Positions 8,193 through 16,091 of a DNA stretch of 64,000 bases are shown piece by piece; the stretch's first letter is position 1, and every line of letters begins with the position of its first letter. The stretch comes from Streptomyces griseoviridis (GTDB lineage: Bacteria > Actinomycetota > Actinomycetes > Streptomycetales > Streptomycetaceae). A model generated the notes under the pieces. It was not told where the DNA came from. It made no database searches and saw nothing but the letters and a program-made list of their open reading frames with translations. A program made the position numbers and the translations under genes. The stretch lies in assembly GCF_005222485.1 (NCBI RefSeq), contig NZ_CP029078.1, forward strand, positions 3,903,501 to 3,967,500, given 5' to 3'.

Positions 8193-8840
8193 CTAGGTGG
8201 GATTGCCCGGGGTGTGGGGCGAGGTGTTCGGCGCGGAGTCCTGCGACGTCCGCCGGGAACGGGCCCGGTGCCAGCGGTTCAGCAGGCCGTCGGGGACCTC
8301 CTCCGCGGTGAGCGCGTACACCAGGTGGTCGCGCCAGGCGCCGTCGATGTGGAGATATCGGGGCCGCAGCCCCTCCTCCCGGAATCCGAGTTTCTCCACC
8401 ACCCGGCGGCTCGGCCGGTTCTCGGGGCGAATGCAGACCTCGATGCGGTGCAGTCCGACGGTTCGGAAACAGTGGTCGACGACGAGCGCCACGGACGCCG
8501 GCATCACCCCGCGTCCGGCGACCGACTCGTCCACCCAGTAGCCGACGTGCCCCGAGCACATGGAGCCCCAGGTGATCCCGGCGACGGTCAACTGCCCGAC
8601 CAGGCGCCCCTGGTACTCGATGACGAACGGCAGCATCCGGCCGGCGTTCGCCTCGGAGCGCAGGTGCCTGACCATCTGACGGTAGGTCGGCCGGTGGGCG
8701 ATCGGCCCGCTGGGGGTGGGCGGCGGGATCGTCGCCTCCCAGGGGCGCAGCCAGTCGCGGTTGCGCCGGTTGACCTCGCGCCAGGGGCGCTGGTCGCGCA
8801 GCTTTATCGGCCGCAGGACGAGGTCGCCGTCCGCGAGCAC
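8193..8840 (-). CDS. RimJ/RimL-type GNAT N-acetyltransferase
   Basis: About 215 residues of the RimJ-like GNAT subfamily: LVLRPIKLRDQRPWREVNRRNRDWLRPW at the N-terminus, GYWVDESVAGRGVMPASVAL as the acetyl-CoA loop and HRIEVCIRPENRPSRRVVEKLGFREEGLRPRYL as motif B. These enzymes acetylate N-termini of ribosomal or other proteins. The GTG at 8838-8840 is the only standard start nearby; the frame remains open for about nine plausible residues upstream (ELNSPSWPV), so translation may begin slightly earlier. It sits between the mogA-like gene and sepX, as in other actinobacteria. Confidence 0.88.
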   Translation of the reverse strand: MLADGDLVLRPIKLRDQRPWREVNRRNRDWLRPWEATIPPPTPSGPIAHRPTYRQMVRHLRSEANAGRMLPFVIEYQGRLVGQLTVAGITWGSMCSGHVGYWVDESVAGRGVMPASVALVVDHCFRTVGLHRIEVCIRPENRPSRRVVEKLGFREEGLRPRYLHIDGAWRDHLVYALTAEEVPDGLLNRWHRARSRRTSQDSAPNTSPHTPGNPT

Positions 8841-8860
8841 GACCGGCCAGGACGGGCTGT

Positions 8861-9376
8861 TCAGCTCGCACCCCCACGGATGGCGCCGGGTCTCGGGTGG
8901 TCGCCGCCGCGGAGCTGGTCCACGGCGTGCAGCAGCAGGGGCTCCAGGACGGCGAGACCGTCCTTCACCCCGCCGGTGGATCCTGGCAGGTTGACGATCA
9001 GGGTGCGGCCCGCGACTCCGGCGAGACCGCGGGAGAGCGCCGCGGTGGGCACCTTCTCGCGTCCGTACGCCCTGATCGCCTCGGGGATGCCGGGCACCTC
9101 GTAGTCGACGACCCGGCGGGTGGCCTCCGGCGTGCGGTCGGTGGGCGAGACGCCGGTGCCGCCGGTGGTGACGACGACGTCGTACCCGGCGTGCGCGCCG
9201 GCGCGCAGCTCGGCCTCCACGGGGTCGCCGTCGGCGACGACCCGGGGCCCGTCGACGGTGAACCCGAGTCCTTCGAGTCCCGCGGCGACGAGCGGCCCGC
9301 CCCTGTCCTCGTAGACGCCGGCCGCGGCCCGGTTGGAGGCGGTCACGACCAGCGCGCGGTAGGGCGCGGCGCTCAT
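8861..9376 (-). CDS. MogA/MoaB family molybdopterin adenylyltransferase
   Basis: A 171-residue MoCF-domain protein with the signature TTGGTGVSPTDRTPEAT (about residues 89-105) and NLPGSTGGVKD near the C-terminus, which shape the molybdopterin pocket. The family adenylylates molybdopterin before molybdate insertion. Its ATG overlaps the moaC stop (ATGA, 9373-9376), so translation is coupled. Whether it is MogA-like or MoaB-like cannot be settled by eye. Confidence 0.9.
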   Translation of the reverse strand: MSAAPYRALVVTASNRAAAGVYEDRGGPLVAAGLEGLGFTVDGPRVVADGDPVEAELRAGAHAGYDVVVTTGGTGVSPTDRTPEATRRVVDYEVPGIPEAIRAYGREKVPTAALSRGLAGVAGRTLIVNLPGSTGGVKDGLAVLEPLLLHAVDQLRGGDHPRPGAIRGGAS

Positions 9377-9852
9377 GCCCTGCTCCAGTCGCCCGACGCG
9401 CCGCCCGTCTTCTCCTCGACGCGCACGTCGGTGACGACCGCCGCCTTGTCGACCGCCTTGACCATGTCGATCACGGTGAGCGCGGCGACGGAGACCGCGG
9501 TGAGCGCCTCCATCTCGACGCCGGTGCGGTCGGTGGTCCTGACGGTGGCGAGGATCTCCACGGCGTCGTCGGCGACCGAGAGGTCCACCGTCACGCCGGA
9601 GACCGACAGCGGGTGGCAGAGCGGGATCAGCTCGGGGGTGCGTTTGGCGCCCATGATGCCCGCGATGCGCGCGGTGGCGAGCGCGTCGCCCTTGGGGACG
9701 CCGTCACCGCGCAGCAGTTCGATCACCCGGGGTGAGACGAGCACCCGGCCGCTGGCACGGGCGGTGCGCGCGGTCACGTCCTTCCCGGATACGTCGACCA
9801 TGCGGGCGGCCCCGGCGGCGTCGATGTGGGTCAGTCGGTCCTGCGTGCTCAT
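9373..9852 (-). CDS. moaC: Cyclic pyranopterin monophosphate synthase MoaC
   Basis: A 159-residue MoaC with the conserved blocks ARIAGIMGAKRTPELIPLCH and EMEALTAVSVAALTVIDM followed by KAVDK. MoaC converts the MoaA product to cyclic pyranopterin monophosphate in molybdenum-cofactor synthesis. The start is the ATG at 9850-9852 (MSTQDRLTHID), preceded by GGGAG. It overlaps the next gene by four bases and lies downstream of the glp/moeA gene, so the block mixes cofactor synthesis with the division-linked Glp. Confidence 0.95.
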   Translation of the reverse strand: MSTQDRLTHIDAAGAARMVDVSGKDVTARTARASGRVLVSPRVIELLRGDGVPKGDALATARIAGIMGAKRTPELIPLCHPLSVSGVTVDLSVADDAVEILATVRTTDRTGVEMEALTAVSVAALTVIDMVKAVDKAAVVTDVRVEEKTGGASGDWSRA

Positions 9853-9957
9853 GACGTGTGGCGCTCCCGGTCCTGGCCTGTTGTGCGCGACACGGTACCG
9901 CCAACTCGGCGCGCGCACCGGACCAGGACCGGCCGACCGGCGTCGCGCGCGCGGGGC

Positions 9958-11280
9958 TCAGCCGAGCAGGACCACCTCGACCTCGGTGCCCGGCTCCACG
10001 GACTCCACGTCCTCGGGGACGACGATCAGCGCGTCGGCCTGCGCGAGGGCCGCGACCAGGTGCGATCCGGCGCCACCGACGGGGCGTACGGAGCCGTCGG
10101 AGACGGTGGCGCGCAGGAACTGCCTGCGGCCCGCGGGCGAGGTGAGCGCCTTGTCGGCGACGAGGCGCGCGCGGGTTCTCGGGCGGTGGACGTCGTCGAG
10201 CCCCATCAGGGTGCGGATCGCGGGGCGCACGAACAGCTCGAAGGAGACGTAGGAGGAGACCGGGTTGCCCGGCAGGGCGAGCAGCGGGGTGTGGTCGGGG
10301 CCGATGGTGCCGAAGCCCTGGGGCTTGCCCGGCTGCATGGCGAGCTTGCGGAACTCGACGCCGCTGCCGGGTTCGTCCTCGTCGCCGACGTGCGACAGCG
10401 CCTCCTTGACGACGTCGTAGGCGCCGACGCTCACCCCGCCGGTGGTCACCATGAGGTCGGCGCGCACGAGTTGGTCCTCGATGGTGGAGCGGAGCGTCTC
10501 GGCGTCGTCGGGGACGGCGCCGACCCGGTAGGCGATGGCGCCGGCGTCACGGGCGCAGGCGGTGAGGGCGAAGCTGTTGGAGTCGTAGATCTGGCCGTCG
10601 GCGAGCGCCTCGTCGGGCTGGACCAGTTCGCTGCCGGTGGACAGCACGACCACGCGCGGGCGCGGGCGGACCTTGACGGTGCCGCGGCCGATCGCGGCGA
10701 GCAGCGCGATCTGCGGCGGGCCGAGGACCGTGCCGGCGTCGAGGGCGCGGTCGCCTGAGCGTGCGTCGCCGCCCCGCGCGCGGATGTGCGCGCCCGCCTC
10801 GGCCGCCCGGTGCACCTGCACCTGCCCCTGGGCGCCCTCGGGGACGAGGCTGTGGGCCGGCATCCCGGTGACGGGTCCCTCGCCGAGCCCTCCGTCGGTC
10901 CACTCCACGGGGACGACGGCCTCGGCGCCGGGCGGCATCGGGGCGCCGGTCATGATGCGCGCGGCCTGCCCGGGGCCGACCCGCAGGGAGGAGGCGAGGC
11001 CGGCCGCGATGTCCCCGACGACCTCGAGGACGGCGGGGAACTCCTCGCTCGCGCCCGCGACGTCGGCGACCCGTACCGCGTACCCGTCCATCGAGCTGTT
11101 GTCGAACGGCGGCAGCGAGACCGCCACCGTGATGTCCTCGACGAGGACGCAGCCCTGGGCGTCGAGGAGGTTCAGCTCGATGGGTTCGAGGGGGCGGACC
11201 GTGGCGAGGACGTCCTCCAGGTGCTCCTCCACCGACCACAGGTGGTCCGGGTCGGCGGGGCGGGGCGCGGCGCTGCTCAA
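9958..11280 (-). CDS. glp: MoeA/gephyrin-like molybdotransferase Glp
   Basis: A 440-residue MoeA/gephyrin-fold protein. Domains in order: linker with PPFDNSSMDGYAVR, the GAPMPPGAEAVVPVEW strand domain, the MoCF domain with VLSTGSELVQP, TTGGVSVGAYDVVK and LPGNPVSSYVSFELF, and a C-terminal beta-barrel. It starts with TTG at 11278-11280, five bases after the galU stop, with GGAG upstream. In Corynebacterium the paralogue in this context, Glp, binds FtsZ and the membrane protein GlpR; here the partner would be SepX. Molybdotransferase activity is also possible because the active-site motifs are present. Confidence 0.88.
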   Translation of the reverse strand: MSSAAPRPADPDHLWSVEEHLEDVLATVRPLEPIELNLLDAQGCVLVEDITVAVSLPPFDNSSMDGYAVRVADVAGASEEFPAVLEVVGDIAAGLASSLRVGPGQAARIMTGAPMPPGAEAVVPVEWTDGGLGEGPVTGMPAHSLVPEGAQGQVQVHRAAEAGAHIRARGGDARSGDRALDAGTVLGPPQIALLAAIGRGTVKVRPRPRVVVLSTGSELVQPDEALADGQIYDSNSFALTACARDAGAIAYRVGAVPDDAETLRSTIEDQLVRADLMVTTGGVSVGAYDVVKEALSHVGDEDEPGSGVEFRKLAMQPGKPQGFGTIGPDHTPLLALPGNPVSSYVSFELFVRPAIRTLMGLDDVHRPRTRARLVADKALTSPAGRRQFLRATVSDGSVRPVGGAGSHLVAALAQADALIVVPEDVESVEPGTEVEVVLLG

Positions 11281-11284
11281 CTCG

Positions 11285-12187
11285 CTACATCTCCTCGGCT
11301 ACGTAACTGCGGAGCCAGGTCCGGAAGTCCGGTCCCAGGTCTTCACGTTCGCACGCGAGTCTGACAATGGCACGCAGATAGTCGCCGCGGTCGCCGGTGT
11401 CATAGCGGCGGCCGGTGAAGACGACGCCGTGCACGGGTCCGCCGACCTTCTCGTCCTGGGCGAGCTGCTGGAGGGCGTCGGTGAGCTGGATCTCGCCGCC
11501 GCGGCCGGGCTCGGTGGTGCGCAGTATGTCGAAGACGTGCGGGTCGAGGACGTAGCGGCCGATGATCGCGTAGTTCGAGGGCGCGTCGGCGGGTTCGGGC
11601 TTCTCGACCATCCCGGTCACCTTGACGACGTCGCCGTCCTCGGTGCGCTCGACGGCGGCGCAGCCGTAGAGGTGGATCTGCTCGGGCGCGACCTCCATGA
11701 GGGCGATGACGCTGCCGCCGTGCCGCTCCTGGACCTCGACCATGCGGGCGAGCAGCGGGTCGCGGGGGTCGATCAGGTCGTCGCCGAGCAGGACGGCGAA
11801 GGGCTCGTGGCCGACGTGCGGGGCGGCGCACAGCACGGCGTGGCCGAGCCCCTTGGGGTCGCCCTGGCGCACGTAGTGCATGGTGGCGAGGTCGCTGGAC
11901 TCCTGGACCTTGGCGAGCCTGCTCGCGTCGCCCTTCTTCTGAAGGGCCGACTCCAGCTCGTAGTTGCGGTCGAAGTGGTCCTCCAGGGGGCGCTTGTTGC
12001 GTCCCGTGATCATCAGGACGTCGTCGAGCCCCGCCGACACGGCCTCCTCGACCACGTACTGGATCGCCGGCTTGTCGACGACCGGCAGCATCTCCTTGGG
12101 CGTGGCCTTGGTGGCCGGCAGGAACCGGGTGCCGAGGCCGGCCGCGGGGATGACAGCCTTGCTGATCCTGGGGTGGGACTGAGTCAT
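11285..12187 (-). CDS. galU: UTP-glucose-1-phosphate uridylyltransferase
   Basis: A 300-residue nucleotidyltransferase: AVIPAAGLGTRFLPATKATP at the N-terminus (pyrophosphorylase loop), VVDKPAIQYVVEEA, GDDLIDP for metal binding and VEKP in the sugar site. It makes UDP-glucose for polysaccharide and envelope synthesis. It is the first gene of the minus-strand block galU-glp-moaC-mogA-rimJ and diverges from the folate gene over 84 bases. Confidence 0.96.
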   Translation of the reverse strand: MTQSHPRISKAVIPAAGLGTRFLPATKATPKEMLPVVDKPAIQYVVEEAVSAGLDDVLMITGRNKRPLEDHFDRNYELESALQKKGDASRLAKVQESSDLATMHYVRQGDPKGLGHAVLCAAPHVGHEPFAVLLGDDLIDPRDPLLARMVEVQERHGGSVIALMEVAPEQIHLYGCAAVERTEDGDVVKVTGMVEKPEPADAPSNYAIIGRYVLDPHVFDILRTTEPGRGGEIQLTDALQQLAQDEKVGGPVHGVVFTGRRYDTGDRGDYLRAIVRLACEREDLGPDFRTWLRSYVAEEM

Positions 12188-12209
12188 GTCCGCAACCTTA
12201 TCCGGTGCC

Positions 12210-12239
12210 TTGAGAGGGAATCTGAGGCTCCGGTTATTT
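12210..12239 (+). promoter_or_regulatory. Candidate promoter of the 5-formyl-THF cyclo-ligase gene
   Basis: TTGAGA (12210-12215), an 18-base spacer and TTATTT (12234-12239) lie 33 bases before the GTG start at 12272, in the short galU divergent region. The -10 match is moderate. Confidence 0.35.
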
Positions 12240-12271
12240 TGCTCTCATATGAGCGCAGAGGAGAGGAAGCG

Positions 12272-12904
12272 GTGGGAACAGTGCCTGACCAGGGTTCAGG
12301 GGACGAGCCTGACAAGCGATTGTTGCGACGAGGACTCCTCGCGGTGAGAAGCAGGTTGACGGCCGATGACGTGCGCGAGGCCGCGACCGCGCTGGCCGCG
12401 CGGGCGCTCGCGCTGCCCGAACTGGCCGCCGCGCGCACGGTGGCCGCGTATGTCTCCGTCGGGAGCGAACCGGGCACCCTCACGCTCCTGGACGCGCTGC
12501 GCGCGCGGGGCGTGCGGGTCCTGCTGCCCGCGCTGCTGCCCGACAACGACCTCGACTGGGGCCTCTACACCGGCGAGGGCTCCCTCGCGCGGGTGCGGCA
12601 CGACGGCCGGCTCTCCCTGTTCGAACCGGCCGGCGACCGGCTCGGCCCCGACGCGGTCACCGAGGCCGACGTCGTGCTGCTGCCGGGGCTCGCGGTGGAC
12701 GGGCGCGGGATGCGGCTGGGGCGCGGCGGCGGCTCCTACGACCGCGTCCTGGCCCGCCTGGAGCGCGCGGGCGCCCGTCCCGCGCTGCTGGTGCTGCTGT
12801 ACGGCCCCGAGGTCGTCGAGCACGTCCCCGAGGAGGCCCACGACCGGCCCGTGCAGGCGGTGGTGACGCCGGAGGGCGTGCGCAGGTTCCCGCCGAGCCC
12901 CTGA
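12272..12904 (+). CDS. 5-formyltetrahydrofolate cyclo-ligase
   Basis: A 210-residue protein with the family signature LLPGLAVDGRGMRLGRGGGSYDRVL (roughly residues 137-160), which binds the nucleotide and folate, after an N-terminal helical region beginning KRLLRRGLLAVRSRL. It recycles 5-formyl-THF to 5,10-methenyl-THF using ATP. The GTG at 12272 follows an AGGAGAGGAAG ribosome-binding site; a second GTG nine bases on is possible. A perfect bidirectional hairpin follows the stop. Confidence 0.93.
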   Translation: MGTVPDQGSGDEPDKRLLRRGLLAVRSRLTADDVREAATALAARALALPELAAARTVAAYVSVGSEPGTLTLLDALRARGVRVLLPALLPDNDLDWGLYTGEGSLARVRHDGRLSLFEPAGDRLGPDAVTEADVVLLPGLAVDGRGMRLGRGGGSYDRVLARLERAGARPALLVLLYGPEVVEHVPEEAHDRPVQAVVTPEGVRRFPPSP

Positions 12905-12913
12905 GACGCCGTG

Positions 12914-12943
12914 AGGGCCCTCCACGCGCGCGTGGAGGGCCCT
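12914..12943. terminator. Bidirectional terminator, perfect 30-bp palindrome
   Basis: Two perfectly complementary 15-base arms centred on a CGCG core, followed by TTAAAG on the plus strand, sit between the convergent folate and acylase genes. Confidence 0.85.
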
Positions 12944-12969
12944 TAAAGGGTGGTGCGTGCCTCAGAGGG

Positions 12970-15822
12970 TCACGGCTTGAGCACCAGCGTGTCGCTCGTG
13001 CCCTTGTCGACCGCCGCGCCCGAGAACGACCACGGCAGCAGCTCGCCGTCGGCCCACTTGTCGGTCTGGTCGGTGTAGTGCGCGCTGTAGGCGTGCCCGG
13101 AGGCGCCGGTGAGGTTGATCCACTTCGACTTGTCGAGGTCGCCGAGGTTGACGACCATGCGCATCGACGGCACCCACACCACCCCGTAGCCGCCGGCCGC
13201 GTTCCAGCCGCTGGCGTTGACGGTCGCCTCGCCGCCGCTGAGCTTCCAGGGGCCGCGGTTGAGGACGTACTTGAGGAGACTCGGGCCCTCGGTGCCGAGG
13301 GTCTGGTTCTTCAGGAACAGCCGGTGCAGCCGGCCCCAGCTCCAGGTGTCGATGTCCTTGCCGAGCTTGGCGGTCAGCTCCCAGCGGGCGTCGGTCATGG
13401 CGCGCGCGAACAGCTCGTCACGGTTGTCGGCCTTGGGCCGGGTGCCGGACTTCGGCGTCGTCCACCAGCCGCTGTCCTCGTCGTTCATGAGGGTGCGCAC
13501 CACCTCGAACCAGCGGTCGCCGCCGTCGGGCTGGGCCTGCTCGGCGTCGCGCTGGCCGCACTCGCGGACCTTCTCGGTGGGGTCGACGGGCCCGGTCGTG
13601 TTGACCGGGTCGACCCACAGGCACTGGCCCTTGACCCGCAGCTCCTTGGGCAGCTTGTTGCCGAAGGCGAGCTTGACGATGTTGCGCCAGACGGCGTTGA
13701 AGTACGCGGCCGCCGCCGAGTCGGCGTCCTGGGTGTAGTCCCAGCCCTCCAGGAGCTCCTGCGCCTGCCTGACGTCCTTGTCCTTGACGTCGAGCTTCAG
13801 CAGCTTGGGCACGAGCAGCTTGGCGATCTCGCTGCTGTTGTCGAGCTGCATCTGGCGCATGTCGTCGGTGGAGATCTTGCCGTCGCCCTTGATCTTGGAC
13901 TCGATCAGGTCGGTGATCCGCTGGCTGCGGGTGCCGTAGCCCCAGTCCGTGGTGAGCGTGTACGGGTAGGAGTCCTCGTCGACGACGGCCTGGTTGGCGG
14001 TGACGATGTAGCCGCGCGCGGGGTCGTACTCGTAGGGCAGTTCGTCCTGCGCGATGTAGCCGGTCCAGCGGTACTTCGAGTCCCAGCCGGGCGCGGGCAG
14101 CGAACCGTCGTCGCCGTCCGCGCGGGTGGGGATCTTCCCGGGCAGCGTGTAGCCGATGTGGCCCTTGGTGTCGGCGTAGATCAGGTTCTGCGACGGCACG
14201 TCGAACAGGGCGGCGGCGCCGCGGAACTCCGTCCAGTCCTTCGCCTTGTCGATGGCGAAGACGGCGTCCATGGAGGTGCCGGGCTGGAGCGCGGTCCAGC
14301 GCAGCGCGATGCCGTAGCCGTCACCGCGGTCGGGCGCGTCGGAGCCGACGGTGGCCTTCTTGCCGACCTTGACGAGTTCGTCGTCGCGGTCGGAGAGCAG
14401 CGGGCCGTTGTTGGTCTCGCGGACGACGATCTTCTTGGCGGCGCCGCCCGCGACCTTGATGGTCTCGTCGCGGGTGGTGAACGGCTTCACCTTGTCGTCG
14501 TAGAGGTAGCCCTCGCCGCTGAACTTCTCCAGGTACAGGTCGCTGACGTCGACCCCGGAGTTGGTCATGCCCCAGGCGATGTTCTGGTTGTGCCCGATGA
14601 TCACACCGGGCATCCCGGCAAACGTGTAGCCGCTGACGTCGTACTGGCACGAGCTGGAGACCGACCGGCAGTGCAGGCCCATCTGGTACCAGACGGACGG
14701 CAGCGAGGCCGACAGGTGCGGGTCGTTGGCCAGCAGCGGCTTGCCGGTGATGGTGTGCTTCCCGGAGACGACCCAGGAGTTGGAGCCGATGCCCTGGCCG
14801 TTCACCCCGACGGCGGTGGGAAGGTCGTCCAGGACGTTGTAGAGGCCGGAGAGCTGGCTCTCCAGGGCCGAGGTCCCGGCGGACACCGTCGAGCCCTGGG
14901 CGACCCCGCCGGCGGTGCCGGACGTTCCCGTCCCGGTTCCGGTCCCTGTTCCCGTCCCGGTCCCTGTTCCCGTGCCGGTTCCGGTCCCCGTGCCGGTCCC
15001 GGTTCCGGTCCCCACGGCGGTGTTGGTGGTGCCGCTCTGCTGGAACGTCTTGGTCAGCTCGTCGTACTGGCCCTCCTGGACGATCGCCTTGTTGCGGCCG
15101 TAGGGATAGTCCGGGTAGAGGTCCTTGATCTGCTTCGGGCCGAGCCTGCTGGTCATCAGGGCGCGGTCGATCTCGTCCTGCATGTTGCCGCGCAGGTCCC
15201 AGGCCATCGCCTTCAGCCAGGCGACGGAGTCGACCGGCGTCCACTTCTGGGGCTTGTAGTCGTTGGTGAGACCCAGGGCGGCGTACTCCAGGGAGATGTC
15301 CTTGCCGTCCTTGCCGCCGAGGTAGGCGTTGACCCCCTCGGCGTACGCCTGGAGGTTCTTCTTCGTGGCGGCCGACAGCTTGGTGTCGTACTCCTTCTGC
15401 GCCACCCGGTCCCAGCCCAGGGTGCGCAGGAACTCGTCGTTCTTGACCTGGCCCTTGCCGAACATCTCCGACAGGCGCCCGGCGGTCATGTGCCGGCGCA
15501 CGTCCATCTCGTAGAACCGGTCCTGGGCCTGCACATAGCCCTGCGCCATGAACAGGTCGGCGTCCGACGAGGCGTAGATCTGCGGGATGCCGTAGCCGTC
15601 CCGCTTGACGTCGACGGGTCCTGACAGACCGTCGAGCGTGAGGCTGCCCTTCGTCTGCGGGAACGACGCGCGGACGGTGCTGACGGACCAGTACCCCCCG
15701 TACGCGACGCCTCCGACGATGGCCAGCACCAGGACGAGGACGAACAGACGGCCCTTGCGCCCCTTCTTCCTGCCGGACTTGCCGGGCTGCTGACCCGTTG
15801 AGGCGGTGGTGTTGGGGGGCAT
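12970..15822 (-). CDS. Penicillin acylase (Ntn-hydrolase) family protein, membrane-anchored
   Basis: A 950-residue Ntn hydrolase precursor. Lys/Arg-rich N-terminus, one membrane anchor at about residues 25-45 (LFVLVLVLAIVGGVAYGG), then the alpha-chain (DGYGIPQIYASSDADLFMAQG), a spacer, and the beta-chain beginning at the Ser of GSNSWVVSG, the expected autocatalytic nucleophile. HNQNIAWGMTNSG and an Asn-rich C-terminal strand also fit. The spacer carries 15 uninterrupted Gly-Thr pairs. Such enzymes hydrolyse amides, for example acyl-homoserine lactones or beta-lactam side chains; the substrate here is unknown. The ATG at 15820-15822 has AAGGA five bases upstream; a longer reading to 15972 lacks support. 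Confidence 0.92.
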   Translation of the reverse strand: MPPNTTASTGQQPGKSGRKKGRKGRLFVLVLVLAIVGGVAYGGYWSVSTVRASFPQTKGSLTLDGLSGPVDVKRDGYGIPQIYASSDADLFMAQGYVQAQDRFYEMDVRRHMTAGRLSEMFGKGQVKNDEFLRTLGWDRVAQKEYDTKLSAATKKNLQAYAEGVNAYLGGKDGKDISLEYAALGLTNDYKPQKWTPVDSVAWLKAMAWDLRGNMQDEIDRALMTSRLGPKQIKDLYPDYPYGRNKAIVQEGQYDELTKTFQQSGTTNTAVGTGTGTGTGTGTGTGTGTGTGTGTGTGTGTSGTAGGVAQGSTVSAGTSALESQLSGLYNVLDDLPTAVGVNGQGIGSNSWVVSGKHTITGKPLLANDPHLSASLPSVWYQMGLHCRSVSSSCQYDVSGYTFAGMPGVIIGHNQNIAWGMTNSGVDVSDLYLEKFSGEGYLYDDKVKPFTTRDETIKVAGGAAKKIVVRETNNGPLLSDRDDELVKVGKKATVGSDAPDRGDGYGIALRWTALQPGTSMDAVFAIDKAKDWTEFRGAAALFDVPSQNLIYADTKGHIGYTLPGKIPTRADGDDGSLPAPGWDSKYRWTGYIAQDELPYEYDPARGYIVTANQAVVDEDSYPYTLTTDWGYGTRSQRITDLIESKIKGDGKISTDDMRQMQLDNSSEIAKLLVPKLLKLDVKDKDVRQAQELLEGWDYTQDADSAAAAYFNAVWRNIVKLAFGNKLPKELRVKGQCLWVDPVNTTGPVDPTEKVRECGQRDAEQAQPDGGDRWFEVVRTLMNDEDSGWWTTPKSGTRPKADNRDELFARAMTDARWELTAKLGKDIDTWSWGRLHRLFLKNQTLGTEGPSLLKYVLNRGPWKLSGGEATVNASGWNAAGGYGVVWVPSMRMVVNLGDLDKSKWINLTGASGHAYSAHYTDQTDKWADGELLPWSFSGAAVDKGTSDTLVLKP
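14923..15012. repeat. 15 tandem Gly-Thr codon pairs (6-bp microsatellite in coding DNA)
   Basis: Fifteen consecutive 6-bp units encode (Gly-Thr)15 on the minus strand within the acylase spacer, just before the processed beta-chain. Codons vary (GGG/GGA/GGC with ACC/ACG/ACA), so the protein repeat is older than the last DNA slippage. Confidence 0.9.
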
Positions 15823-16091
15823 CGCTGTCCTTGCTGTCCTAACGCGAGCGGCAGGCGGGCTGAGCTTATGACCGAGCAATGGAGCAACCATAGGCGCAGG
15901 GCCCGGCCCGCCTTGACGCGGATGGGGGTACTGGCGCGGAAGGATGTTCGATCGTGCACCCATGAGCGTCAAGGAATCGTCAAGAGTTAGGTAAGGTAAC
16001 GAAGTACTTGGGTGCGGAGCCGCATGACTCCGTGTCCTGTGTACGTGAGCTGCCGCGCGGGCCGCGCGGCAGCCAGGGAAGGGAACGGCCG

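Noticed and set aside
9958-11280. Plain housekeeping MoeA label
   Set aside because: Not excluded, but synteny with galU, the rimJ-like GNAT and sepX fits the divisome protein Glp better, so the call keeps both.
10637-12271. Very long plus-strand open frame antisense to glp and galU leading into the folate gene
   Set aside because: High-GC shadow frame; the conserved proteins are on the minus strand and the cyclo-ligase has its own GTG with a good ribosome-binding site.
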